From: an uncultured Acidobacteriia bacterium
GTDB lineage: Bacteria > Acidobacteriota > Terriglobia > Bryobacterales > Bryobacteraceae
Length of the DNA: 64,000 nucleotides
Reading direction: 5' to 3'
Assembly (NCBI GenBank): GCA_903851195.1
Contig: CAINNJ010000017.1
Coordinates: forward strand, 16,494 to 80,493
The stretch's first letter is position 1, and each line of letters begins with the position of its first letter. Under the pieces are notes generated by a model. It made no database searches and had not been told where the DNA came from. It worked only from the letters and a program-made list of their open reading frames with translations. A program made the position numbers and the translations under genes. Below, one piece after another: positions 25,760 to 33,958 of the stretch.

Positions 25760-27874
25760 TCAGTACGCGAGGAGTTCGCCGATGGTGCGGACCAGATCGT
25801 CCGTCTGCGGCAGAATCCGGGCTTCGAGCTGCGGATGGTAGCCGACCCAGGTATCGAGGGCGGCCACGCGCCGCACCGGCGCGTCGAGGCAGGAAAAGAG
25901 TTCGTCGGAAATGCGCGCGGCGATCTCGGCGCCATAGCCGAAACTCAGCGTGTCTTCGTGCGCCACGATGACGCGGCTGGTCTTGCGGACGCTGGCGGCA
26001 ATCGCTTCCCAGTCATAGGGATTCAGCGTGCGCAGATCGATCACTTCCACGCTCACCTTCTGCTCGTGCGATTTCTCCACGTCGAGCGCGGCCTGCAGCG
26101 CTTTTTGGACCACGGCGCCGTACGTGAGAACGGTCAGGGATTTCCCCGCTTTCGCCACGCGCGCTTTGCCGAAGGGAATCAGGAAATCCGGGCCGCGCCA
26201 GAGTCCGCGGTTGTACATCTCCCGGTAGAGCTTTTTGTGCTCCAGAAAGAGCACGGGATCGTCACAGCGGATTGCGGTGCGAAGAAGACCCGCGGCATCT
26301 TCCGCGTTGGACGGGAAGACGACACGGAGTCCTGGAATGTGAGTGAAAGTGCTCTCGCCACACTGGCTGTGATAAATCGCGCCGCCGTTCAGGTAGCCGC
26401 CGATCGGCACGCGGATGACCATGGGAGCGGAGAAGCCCCCGTTGGAGCGCCAACGGAGAGACGCGAGTTCGTCGCGGATCTGCATCATGGCGGGCCAGAT
26501 GTAATCGAAGAACTGGATCTCGACCACCGGCTTCAGGCCCACCGCGGCCATGCCGGACGCGCGGCCCACGATGGAGGCCTCGGCGATGGGGGAATTGAAG
26601 CAGCGGTGGCTGCCGAATTCCAGCTGGAGTCCCGCCGTTAGCTTGAAAACGCCGCCCTTGCCCTTGACCTCCGGCAGATTGCCTTCGTGGCTGCAGTCGG
26701 CCACATCCTCGCCGAAGACGATGACCCGGTCATTGCGGCGCATTTCCTCTTTCAGCGTCGTATTGATCAGGTCCGCCATGGTTTTTGGCTCGCCCTCGGG
26801 AGTGCCCGGATCGTCAAACGCGGCGGAGGCCGGGTCCACGGTTTCCGAGTAGAGGTTCACCAGGGCGGTTTCGGGCTCAGGGGCGGCGGCCTGCAGCGCG
26901 CGCTTGCTGTCCTCGTATACTTCGTGCTGGATTTCGCGGACCATGCGGTCCATATCTTCGCGATACAGCAGTTCGTCGTCGAGCAGGAACTGAGGGAAAG
27001 TGACCAGAGGATCGCGGGCGGCTTCGTCCTGCCGCTCGCGCGCGGTCTTATATAGCCGTTCGTCGTCGCTGAGGGAGTGCGAGTAGGGGCGGGTGCAGTG
27101 CGCGTGCACCAGGGCGGGGCCGTGGCCTTCACGGCAGTAAGCGGCCGCGGTTCCCATCGCGCGGTAGGAAGAAATGAAATCCGTGCCGTCGACGTCAATG
27201 GTCAGCAGGCCCGGGAAGTTGCTCACGAGTTTCGAGATGGAGCCGCCCGGCGTCTGGTTCTCCACCGGCACGGAGATCGCGTAACCGTTGTCCTGAATCA
27301 GGAAGACGACCGGCGCGTGGCTCAAACAGGCGTGATTGATGGATTCCCAGAACTCGCCTTCGCTGGTGGCGCCTTCGCCAGAGCAGGCGAGGACGATACG
27401 GTTCTCATTGGGATAGAGCATCCGCAGCCCTTCGGCGCAGCCGACGGCCTGGGTGAACTGCGTGCCCGTCGCGGAGGAACTCGAGACGATGTTCTTCGCC
27501 GCGTCGCTCCAGTGGGAAGGCATCTGGCGTCCGCCGGAACTCGGGTCGGAGGCGGCGCCCACGGCCTGCAGCAGCATGTCGAGGGGCGTCATTCCGAGGG
27601 TCAGCGCGAGCGCGCGGTCGCGGTAATAGGGATAAAACCAGTCGAAACCCGGTTTGCAGACCATGCCGGCGGCAATCTGGATGGCTTCGTGGCCGGCGGC
27701 GCTGATCTGAAAAAAGATCTTATTCTGACGCTTCAGCAGGATTTCGCGGTCGTCGATGAAGCGCGATGTCTGCATCAGGCGGAAGGCTTGAATCAGGGTC
27801 TCGGGTTCGAGTCCCAGGGCGCGCGCCGCCTTGAGCCGTTCGGTGCTGGTGGGCGTTGTGAACGACATCGTCAT
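25760..27874 (-). CDS. 2-oxoacid dehydrogenase E1, alpha and beta subunits fused
   Basis: Thiamine-diphosphate E1 component of a branched-chain or pyruvate-type 2-oxoacid dehydrogenase complex; 704 aa with alpha (about 20-350) and beta (about 370-704) parts on one chain. Alpha: [18 protein letters not shown], the ThDP motif [14 protein letters not shown]...LIQDN, and the phosphorylation-loop-like region [13 protein letters not shown]. Beta: [64 protein letters not shown]2 and E3 genes are not in the window, so it probably works with partners encoded elsewhere. GAAGG precedes the ATG at 27874, and TGCTATTCT just upstream is a possible extended -10. Confidence 0.9.
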   Translation of the reverse strand: MTMSFTTPTSTERLKAARALGLEPETLIQAFRLMQTSRFIDDREILLKRQNKIFFQISAAGHEAIQIAAGMVCKPGFDWFYPYYRDRALALTLGMTPLDMLLQAVGAASDPSSGGRQMPSHWSDAAKNIVSSSSATGTQFTQAVGCAEGLRMLYPNENRIVLACSGEGATSEGEFWESINHACLSHAPVVFLIQDNGYAISVPVENQTPGGSISKLVSNFPGLLTIDVDGTDFISSYRAMGTAAAYCREGHGPALVHAHCTRPYSHSLSDDERLYKTARERQDEAARDPLVTFPQFLLDDELLYREDMDRMVREIQHEVYEDSKRALQAAAPEPETALVNLYSETVDPASAAFDDPGTPEGEPKTMADLINTTLKEEMRRNDRVIVFGEDVADCSHEGNLPEVKGKGGVFKLTAGLQLEFGSHRCFNSPIAEASIVGRASGMAAVGLKPVVEIQFFDYIWPAMMQIRDELASLRWRSNGGFSAPMVIRVPIGGYLNGGAIYHSQCGESTFTHIPGLRVVFPSNAEDAAGLLRTAIRCDDPVLFLEHKKLYREMYNRGLWRGPDFLIPFGKARVAKAGKSLTVLTYGAVVQKALQAALDVEKSHEQKVSVEVIDLRTLNPYDWEAIAASVRKTSRVIVAHEDTLSFGYGAEIAARISDELFSCLDAPVRRVAALDTWVGYHPQLEARILPQTDDLVRTIGELLAY

Positions 27875-28047
27875 ATGAAAATACCTTCAGAATAGCAAGT
27901 GCGAATAACCGGAGGAATGCACCGGAATGCGAACCCGCCGGAAATTCCGCCGGTGCTTCAGAAGCTCGGGAGCCGCCGGGCGCGGCGCCGTCAGACCGGG
28001 GAACCACCCGTTCAGCCGAGTCCGGCGGCTACAACCCGAGCGGTTTC

Positions 28048-31000
28048 TCAAAAGCTGATTTTGGCCCCCAGTTGCACCACTCGTCCGCCGCCCGTGCCGT
28101 TCACGCCGGTGCCGGTCGAGAGCGTGCCGGTGATGAAGCCGAAATTTGAATTGGTGTGGGAAAGCTGCGGATTTGCAAACTGAGCGGTGTTTGTCAGATT
28201 CAGCGTCTCGAGGCGCAGGTCCAGGGTGTAGCGGCGCGCTTCGCCGAGCGTGATGGAACGGGACACCTTGCCGTTGATGCTGAACAGCCCTGGTCCGCTG
28301 ATCACGTTGCGGCCCAGGGTCCCGAATACCGCGCCGACCGGCGTCTGGAAACTGGTGGTGCTGAACCACGGATTCCCGACGTTGATGCCGTGCAGAATTT
28401 CGATGGGCGCGATCTGGTTCGGGGTCTGGGTGCTGCCCGGTAAACTGAGGGAGCCGCCATCGGTGAAGGTGAGCGGCGTCCCGGTCCGGGCCGAAAGGAT
28501 GCCCGAGACCTGCCAGCCGCCGACGATTTTTCCGGCCATGCCCCGCGCCAGCCACGTTTTGCCCTTGCCGAAGGGCAATTCATAGATGTAACTCTGGACG
28601 TAGTTCAGGGTCCGGTCGAAATCGGCTCTCGCCCAGTTCCGTTGCTGTCCCACGTAGAAAAGCAAGCCGCCGTCGTCGCCGGTCTGAAAGTCCATGGCCT
28701 TGCTCCAGGTGAATGCCGTGGTGATGCGGAGTCCTTTGCTGTAGCCCCTGTCGAGCTTGATCTGCAGACCGTTGTACATGGACGAAAGACCGCGGAAGTA
28801 CTGGATTGAATTCGCCGTCCGCGGGTACTGCGGCTGCCCTTTGGAGCCCGCGCCCAGCACCTGGCCCGCATTCAGATTCGTCGCGGCCGGCGTGCCCACG
28901 CCATGATTGCCGACGTACGCGACATCCAGCGTGAAGTGGTACGGCAGGGCCTGGCCGACCGCGAAATTCCACTGTTCCACGTACGGATTGCGGTAATTCA
29001 GCGGAATAATGTTGTAGGCCGACGTGGGATCCGGATTCGTGATAATGCCATTCGAGGGCACGGCGATGGGCGGGACCGCCGGGAAGCCGCGCTCGAACGT
29101 AGCGAGCGAGCCATCCGGAAAAGCCGCCGGAGCATAGCTGTTGCCTCCCAGGGTGTTGTATTGATTGTTGGCGCGGACCGGGAAGTTGTAGGCCCAGTTA
29201 TTATCCGGAAACGGCGTGAAACTCAGTCCGAAAGCGGCGCGCATCACGGTGGTATTGGTCAGCCGGTAGGCCGCCCCGAAGCGCGGCGAGAAATATTTGT
29301 AGCGCGTCTTCACGCCCAGGTCGTTCGGCACGCCGCCCACTCCCGCGATGGTCAGGGTGTTGTCCACGAAGTTGTAGTTGGAGAAGCCGCCCGCGAACTG
29401 CGGCGGCGTCGGCGGGTAGAACTCCCAGCGCACGCCGGGATTGATGGTGAGGCGCGGAGTCGCCTGCCAGCTATCGGCCACGTACGAGAAGACCTGCCAG
29501 GCGCGCAGGGCGGGGAAGTAGGTATTGACGTCGCGCGCCACCTGGCTGGGCACGTCCAGCAGGAAACTCGCCATGTCGTTGGCCACGCCGGTGCCGCCCG
29601 GCGCTCCCGGCGCGAAAGTCTGGTTGGTGCCGAAGGTGATCAGACCGCGGGGGCTGAAGGTCTGATCCTGTAAAAGATCGTCGCGGATGCGGCGCACGTC
29701 CGCGCCCCACTTGATGGTGTGGTTGCGAAGGATCTTCGTCCAGGAGTTCACCAGATCGATGTTCGCTTCGGCGCGAATCCAGGGGAGGCTGGCCGAGTAA
29801 CCCACGAGCGGGCTGGTGAAATTGCCGATGCTGATACCGACGAAACCGCTGGTGAACTCATTGACGTTCACGCCGTTCACGCCGATGGCGGTGGAATCGT
29901 TCTTGCCGTAATCGGACTGGCGCGCTTCGTTATGATAATGCGCCACGCCGATGCGGAATTCCGTCAGCAGCGTGGCGCTCAGCACATGGTTGTAGTTCAG
30001 TCCGGAGCTGTAGGTCTTCTGGAAACCGGAGCCCTGGAAGGCGCTCTGCGCGGGGCCGCCGGCGTCGCCAAAGATCGGGGCCTGAAACGTCACGGGATGG
30101 GAGAAGCTGAAGCGGCCGGAAAGCCGGTTTTTATCGCCGATGTTGTAGTCGACTTTCGCGTCCACCGAGTCGTTCGTCTTTTGCGCGGGCAGCAGCGCGA
30201 AGTAATTGTTGCTGGGGCGCGACGGGTCGAACGTTTCATTGGTGGCGGGCAGGTAGGTCAGGATTTTGGCCGAGACCGGATTGATCCGGCTGGGCGGAAT
30301 GATATTGCCGGCGAAAGGCAGGCGTCCGATGCCGGTTGCGATGTCGCCGGTGGCGGGGTCATAAACCTGATTCTTGCCCGCGCTCAGATCGCCCTTCCGG
30401 AATTCCACCGACGGAATGGTGGTCTGGTTGGTATTGGCCTCGTGGTCCATGGTGCGAAGGTAATCGGTGAAGTAGAAAACCTTGTTGCGTTTGATGGCCC
30501 CGCCCACGTTGCCGCCGACGTAGTTATACGCGAGGTGCCCCACCACGGGATTGAAGAAACTGCGGGCGTCGAAAGCGCTGTTCTGCAGAAATTCGTAAAT
30601 CGCGGCATGCAGTTTATTGGTGCCGGATTTCAGAATCACGTTGGTGATCGCGCCGCTGCCGCGACCCAGTTCGGGATCGTGGTTGCTGGTGGAACTGTTC
30701 ACCACCTGGATGGCTTCCATGGGGGGAATCAGAATCTGCAGCAGGCCGGTGCGCTGGTTGTCGTCGATGCCTTCGATTTGCAGGCTGTTGCCCATTCGGG
30801 GCTGACCGTTGACCTGCGTCTGCAGCGAACTCGACGCGTTGAAAAACTGCGAGTGCTGAAAGGTCGCCGGCGTGGTGCCGGGCACCAGATCCAGCAGACT
30901 CTGGAAATTGCGGTTTACGCCGACGGGCATGGATTCGAGAAGCTGCGTGTCCATGGTTACCGTGACGTCCGCACGGTCCGTCTGCAGCGGCGGCGGCGCG

Positions 31001-31359
31001 CCGGTGATCTCGATCGCCTCGCTGACGCTGCCGGGATGCAGTTGCAGATCCACGCGGACGGAACTGTTGACGAGGAGGGAGATGCCCTGCTTCTCTTCGC
31101 GCCGGAAGCCGGTTTGTTCGGCGCTGACCGAATAGGTGCCGGGAGGCAGATCGGGCAGCGTGTAATTTCCGCTGTCGTTGGTTTTCAGGGAATGGGAGAC
31201 GCCCGTCGCGGTCTCCGTAACAACCACGGACGTTCGCGGCATCAAACCGCCCGCGGAATCCGTCACAGTGCCCACGATGGTGGCGTTCACGGCCTGGGCG
31301 AACACAGGAAAAGCCGGCAGGCAGACCCCGGCCAGGAGCAACACAAACTGTCTGATCAA
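28048..31359 (-). CDS. TonB-dependent receptor, Oar-like
   Basis: A 1103-aa outer-membrane receptor starting with TTG at 31359 (GGGGGGA eight bases upstream). Signal peptide ending FPVFAQA, carboxypeptidase-regulatory domain (GTVTDSAGGLMPRTSVVV to GTYSVSAEQTGF), plug (VNGQPRMGNSLQIEGIDDNQ; NVILKSGTNKLHAAIYEFLQ) and a large barrel ending in a C-terminal Phe (VVQLGAKISF). The substrate is unknown; these proteins often sit with polysaccharide or sugar-acid genes. Separated by 57 bp from the arginine operon on the same strand, it has its own candidate promoter. Confidence 0.92.
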   Translation of the reverse strand: MIRQFVLLLAGVCLPAFPVFAQAVNATIVGTVTDSAGGLMPRTSVVVTETATGVSHSLKTNDSGNYTLPDLPPGTYSVSAEQTGFRREEKQGISLLVNSSVRVDLQLHPGSVSEAIEITGAPPPLQTDRADVTVTMDTQLLESMPVGVNRNFQSLLDLVPGTTPATFQHSQFFNASSSLQTQVNGQPRMGNSLQIEGIDDNQRTGLLQILIPPMEAIQVVNSSTSNHDPELGRGSGAITNVILKSGTNKLHAAIYEFLQNSAFDARSFFNPVVGHLAYNYVGGNVGGAIKRNKVFYFTDYLRTMDHEANTNQTTIPSVEFRKGDLSAGKNQVYDPATGDIATGIGRLPFAGNIIPPSRINPVSAKILTYLPATNETFDPSRPSNNYFALLPAQKTNDSVDAKVDYNIGDKNRLSGRFSFSHPVTFQAPIFGDAGGPAQSAFQGSGFQKTYSSGLNYNHVLSATLLTEFRIGVAHYHNEARQSDYGKNDSTAIGVNGVNVNEFTSGFVGISIGNFTSPLVGYSASLPWIRAEANIDLVNSWTKILRNHTIKWGADVRRIRDDLLQDQTFSPRGLITFGTNQTFAPGAPGGTGVANDMASFLLDVPSQVARDVNTYFPALRAWQVFSYVADSWQATPRLTINPGVRWEFYPPTPPQFAGGFSNYNFVDNTLTIAGVGGVPNDLGVKTRYKYFSPRFGAAYRLTNTTVMRAAFGLSFTPFPDNNWAYNFPVRANNQYNTLGGNSYAPAAFPDGSLATFERGFPAVPPIAVPSNGIITNPDPTSAYNIIPLNYRNPYVEQWNFAVGQALPYHFTLDVAYVGNHGVGTPAATNLNAGQVLGAGSKGQPQYPRTANSIQYFRGLSSMYNGLQIKLDRGYSKGLRITTAFTWSKAMDFQTGDDGGLLFYVGQQRNWARADFDRTLNYVQSYIYELPFGKGKTWLARGMAGKIVGGWQVSGILSARTGTPLTFTDGGSLSLPGSTQTPNQIAPIEILHGINVGNPWFSTTSFQTPVGAVFGTLGRNVISGPGLFSINGKVSRSITLGEARRYTLDLRLETLNLTNTAQFANPQLSHTNSNFGFITGTLSTGTGVNGTGGGRVVQLGAKISF

Positions 31360-31395
31360 CGCAAAATCCCCCCGATGAAAAATACGGCTCAGAGG

Positions 31396-31401
31396 ATTAT
31401 A
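31396..31401 (-). promoter_or_regulatory. Candidate -10 element for the 28-31 kb TonB receptor
   Basis: Perfect TATAAT on the minus strand, preceded by CTG, 36 bp upstream of the TTG start and just after the stop of the GNAT gene. No good -35 is seen at normal spacing, so it may rely on the TG upstream or on an activator. Confidence 0.35.
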
Positions 31402-31416
31402 CAGGAAAAGAACGAT

Positions 31417-32016
31417 TTAGTGGCGAACGGTGGGAAGAATTACGACCATTCCGCCCTCGACGCCGAGCACCGGCAACCCGGGCTGCCGCTGTTCCCAGCG
31501 CTGCGGGCGCAGCACGCGGAGCACGGCGATTTCGTCGCAGGAGTGGAATTTGGGACACCGCAGGCAGTCTTTCCAGGCTTTCAGCGGCAGTTCGCCCCGC
31601 TCCACTTCGTTGAATCCGACCTTGCCGAAAAAGCCCGGCACGTAGGTGAAGGCGAATACGGCATCGAGGCCGTACATCTTCGCTTCGTAAACCAGGGCTT
31701 CCACGATCAGACGCCCGATGCCGTGGGTCTTATGCGTTTCCGCAACGGCCAGGGAACGCACTTCTCCAATGGCGGGCGAATAAAAATGCAGCGCGCCGCA
31801 GCCGGCCAGACGATTGCCGTCGTAGGCCACGGTGAAATCGCGCATGTTTTCGGACAGTTCGAACTCGGTGCGCGGCAGCATGATGCCTTTGGCCGCGTAG
31901 CCGTTGATCAGCGCCAGCAGATTCGGAATATCCTGCATGGAGGCTTTTCTTACTTCGATATTTTTGTGCGACGTGGTCGCGTGCGAAACCGCGTCTTCCG
32001 TGAGGGCGCTGATCAT
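31417..32016 (-). CDS. GNAT N-acetyltransferase, short ArgA-like (N-acetylglutamate synthase)
   Basis: A 199-aa GNAT enzyme. The acetyl-CoA site is visible in VRSLAVAETHKTHGIGRLIVEAL (R/Q-x-x-G-x-G/A type), followed by FTYVPGFFGKVGFNEVERGELP and the diagnostic tail LKAWKDCLRCPKFHSCDE, found in stand-alone N-acetylglutamate synthases of the short ArgA type. Its place as third gene of an argC-argB unit (13 bp after argB, with GGGGATAAAGG before the ATG) supports the first step of arginine synthesis. Residues 1-20 are variable and the start could be a few codons further in. Confidence 0.85.
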   Translation of the reverse strand: MISALTEDAVSHATTSHKNIEVRKASMQDIPNLLALINGYAAKGIMLPRTEFELSENMRDFTVAYDGNRLAGCGALHFYSPAIGEVRSLAVAETHKTHGIGRLIVEALVYEAKMYGLDAVFAFTYVPGFFGKVGFNEVERGELPLKAWKDCLRCPKFHSCDEIAVLRVLRPQRWEQRQPGLPVLGVEGGMVVILPTVRH

Positions 32017-32029
32017 GCCTTTATCCCCA

Positions 32030-32803
32030 TCATGCCTTTACTACCTTCGTCCCGAGTTCTTCACCGGCGAACACACGGTTCACAATATCAGGTTCCGAAC
32101 CCTTCACAATCCGCACTTCGCGGACGCCGCCGCTCACCGCTTCGATGGCCGCGTTGAGCTTAGCCTGCATCCCGCCGGCCGCCACTCCGGTCCGGATGAG
32201 ATCGAGGCAATCCTCGGCGGTCAGCAGCGGAATGCGCTGTTTGTCCGCGTCGAGCACACCGGCGACATCCGTCATGAAGACCAGCCGATCCACTCCCCAG
32301 CCGGATGCCACCGCCACCGCCATGGAGTCGCCGTTCACGTTGTAAACTTCGCCTTGCAGTCCGCCTGCCACACACGCTACCACCGGGAGGAAGCCGGCCG
32401 CTGTCAGTGTGTTCAGCAACCCTGAATCGGAAGTTATGACGCGGCCGACGAAGCCCAGTTCCGCGTCGAGTTGTTCGGCCGTGGCAAGGCCCGCGTCGAT
32501 TCCGGTGAGCCCGACCGCGCGTGTTCCCGCAAGGCCGAGAGCTGCCACCAGCTGAGAATTCACGGTGCCGGCCAGAACCTTCAGCACGGCGTCGATGGTT
32601 TCTTCTGTGGTTACCCGCAGGCCGCGCACGAAGGTACTTTGGATTCCGCGCTCTTCGAGGAACCGGGTCATCTGTTTGCCGCCGCCGTGCACCACCGTGA
32701 CCTGCGCGCCCGTGGCGGACAGCATCGCGATCTGGCGGGCGATATCGTGACGCGAATCCGCGTTATCGAGAAGCGTTCCGCCAATTTTAATCAGCGCTTT
32801 CAC
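32030..32803 (-). CDS. argB: Acetylglutamate kinase
   Basis: Phosphorylates N-acetylglutamate, the second step of arginine synthesis. 257 aa. Amino-acid kinase motifs: ALIKIGGTLLD (nucleotide-binding Lys), VVHGGGKQMTRFLEERG, YNVNGDSMAVAVA, LVFMTDVAGVLD, AGGMQAKLNAA. It lacks the N-terminal extension of arginine-inhibited hexameric NAGKs, so it resembles the E. coli dimeric form; feedback control probably falls elsewhere. Starts with GTG overlapping the argC stop (GTGA). Confidence 0.95.
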   Translation of the reverse strand: MKALIKIGGTLLDNADSRHDIARQIAMLSATGAQVTVVHGGGKQMTRFLEERGIQSTFVRGLRVTTEETIDAVLKVLAGTVNSQLVAALGLAGTRAVGLTGIDAGLATAEQLDAELGFVGRVITSDSGLLNTLTAAGFLPVVACVAGGLQGEVYNVNGDSMAVAVASGWGVDRLVFMTDVAGVLDADKQRIPLLTAEDCLDLIRTGVAAGGMQAKLNAAIEAVSGGVREVRIVKGSEPDIVNRVFAGEELGTKVVKA

Positions 32804-33807
32804 AGCAGGCCCGCCGTCTCGGGCAGACCCAGAGTCAGGTTCAGATTCTGAATCGCCTGACCCGCCGCGCCTTTCCCCAGATTGTCGATCGCGCTCACCA
32901 CCACGCAGCGGCAGGTCGCCGGATCGGCCACCACGCCGATATCGCAGAAATTCGTGCGCCGCACCGCGTGCAGATCCGGCACGTGGCCCGCCTCGTAGAG
33001 GCGAACGAAAGGCTCCGCGGCATACTGGCGCTCATAAACCGCGAGGATTTCGGCCGCCGTCATGGGTTGCGCCGTGCGGAAATAGATGGTCTCCAGAATT
33101 CCCCGGTCGAGGGGAATCAGCTGCGCGGTGAAACTGAAATCCCGTTCTTCCAGACCGCTGGTCTGCAGCACTTCCGGCACGTGGCGGTGGCCAAGAATCG
33201 AGTACGCGGAAAAGTTTTCCGTCACCTCGCAAAAGCTGGTCTTGAGAGACGCTTTCCGGCCGGCTCCGCTCACGCCGCTTTTGGCGTCGCAGATGACGCC
33301 CGCGCGCGGATCGAGAATACCCGCTTCCACCAGCGGACGAATGGCGAGATTGGCCGCGGTCGGATAGCAGCCCGGATTCGAGATCAGCCGGGCGCCCTTT
33401 ACCTGTTCGCGCGTGTATTCGGGCAGTCCGTAGACAGCCTCGCCGAACAGTTCCGGCGCGGTGTGCTCCTCTTTATACCAGTGCCGGTAACGCTCGGCGG
33501 TGCGCAACCGGAACGCTCCGCTCAGATCGATAACGATGGCACCCGCGCCGAGGAACTTCGGGGTCAGATCCATGGAGACTTCCGGGGGGGTGGCCAGCAG
33601 AACGGCGCGGATGCCTTCGTTTCGCACTGCTTCGGCGCTAGCCGGCGCGCGCCGCACTCCGGATTTTTTCAGTAGTTTGGCGCCGCCGCCGGTATCGGCC
33701 CGGTGTTCCAGCAGGACGGGTTCGAGATCGGGGTGTCCGGCAAGGATTCGAACGGCTTCGGCGCCGCTGTAGCCGGTGAATCCGGCGATTCCAACAGGGA
33801 AGGGCAT
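32800..33807 (-). CDS. argC: N-acetyl-gamma-glutamyl-phosphate reductase
   Basis: NADPH-dependent reduction of N-acetylglutamyl phosphate, the third step of arginine synthesis. 335 aa. Nucleotide-binding start VGIAGFTGYSGAEAVRILAGHP, IDLSGAFRL, the catalytic cysteine in LISNPGCYPTAANLA, SGVSGAGRKAS, and the catalytic histidine in ILGHRHVPEVLQ. First gene of the operon; a possible ARG box lies about 24 bp upstream of the ATG at 33807. Confidence 0.95.
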   Translation of the reverse strand: MPFPVGIAGFTGYSGAEAVRILAGHPDLEPVLLEHRADTGGGAKLLKKSGVRRAPASAEAVRNEGIRAVLLATPPEVSMDLTPKFLGAGAIVIDLSGAFRLRTAERYRHWYKEEHTAPELFGEAVYGLPEYTREQVKGARLISNPGCYPTAANLAIRPLVEAGILDPRAGVICDAKSGVSGAGRKASLKTSFCEVTENFSAYSILGHRHVPEVLQTSGLEERDFSFTAQLIPLDRGILETIYFRTAQPMTAAEILAVYERQYAAEPFVRLYEAGHVPDLHAVRRTNFCDIGVVADPATCRCVVVSAIDNLGKGAAGQAIQNLNLTLGLPETAGLL

Positions 33808-33830
33808 GGGTGGTTATTTATGCAGCAGAC

Positions 33831-33845
33831 TGAATAAATATACCA
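33831..33845. promoter_or_regulatory. Possible ARG box upstream of argC
   Basis: TGAATAAATATACCA matches one full half of the ArgR/AhrC operator (TGAAT plus A/T-rich centre) and a degraded second half. It is in the right place for arginine repression of argC-argB-GNAT. No ArgR gene is in the window. Low confidence because the second half-site is poor. Confidence 0.3.
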
Positions 33846-33926
33846 TGTTGCCGCGACACCGAAAAATGCTTCGCCCGGGAATCCGTCCGGGCGCGGGAGT
33901 AAACGGTTACGTCATCGCGCCGCGCG

Positions 33927-33949
33927 TCCTGTTATCCTTCAAAACAGGA
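33927..33949 (+). promoter_or_regulatory. Leader hairpin / TGTTATCCT element before the ADOP permease gene
   Basis: Arms TCCTGTT (33927-33933) and AACAGGA (33943-33949) pair perfectly; the AGGA ribosome site is inside the second arm, 10 nt before the ATG at 33959. TGTTATCCT could alternatively be an extended -10. A near-identical arrangement (TGTTATCCT, then CAGGAT, then ATG) precedes rmuC. Confidence 0.35.
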
Positions 33950-33958
33950 TTAATACAG

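Noticed and set aside
27875..28047. Possible terminator between the TonB receptor and the E1 gene
   Set aside because: Several short CCGG-rich partial repeats are present but none forms a clean stem with a T-run.
29719..32157. 812-codon plus-strand open frame crossing the TonB receptor and GNAT genes
   Set aside because: It runs antisense across two unrelated genes, which a real gene would not do by chance of design; no motifs.
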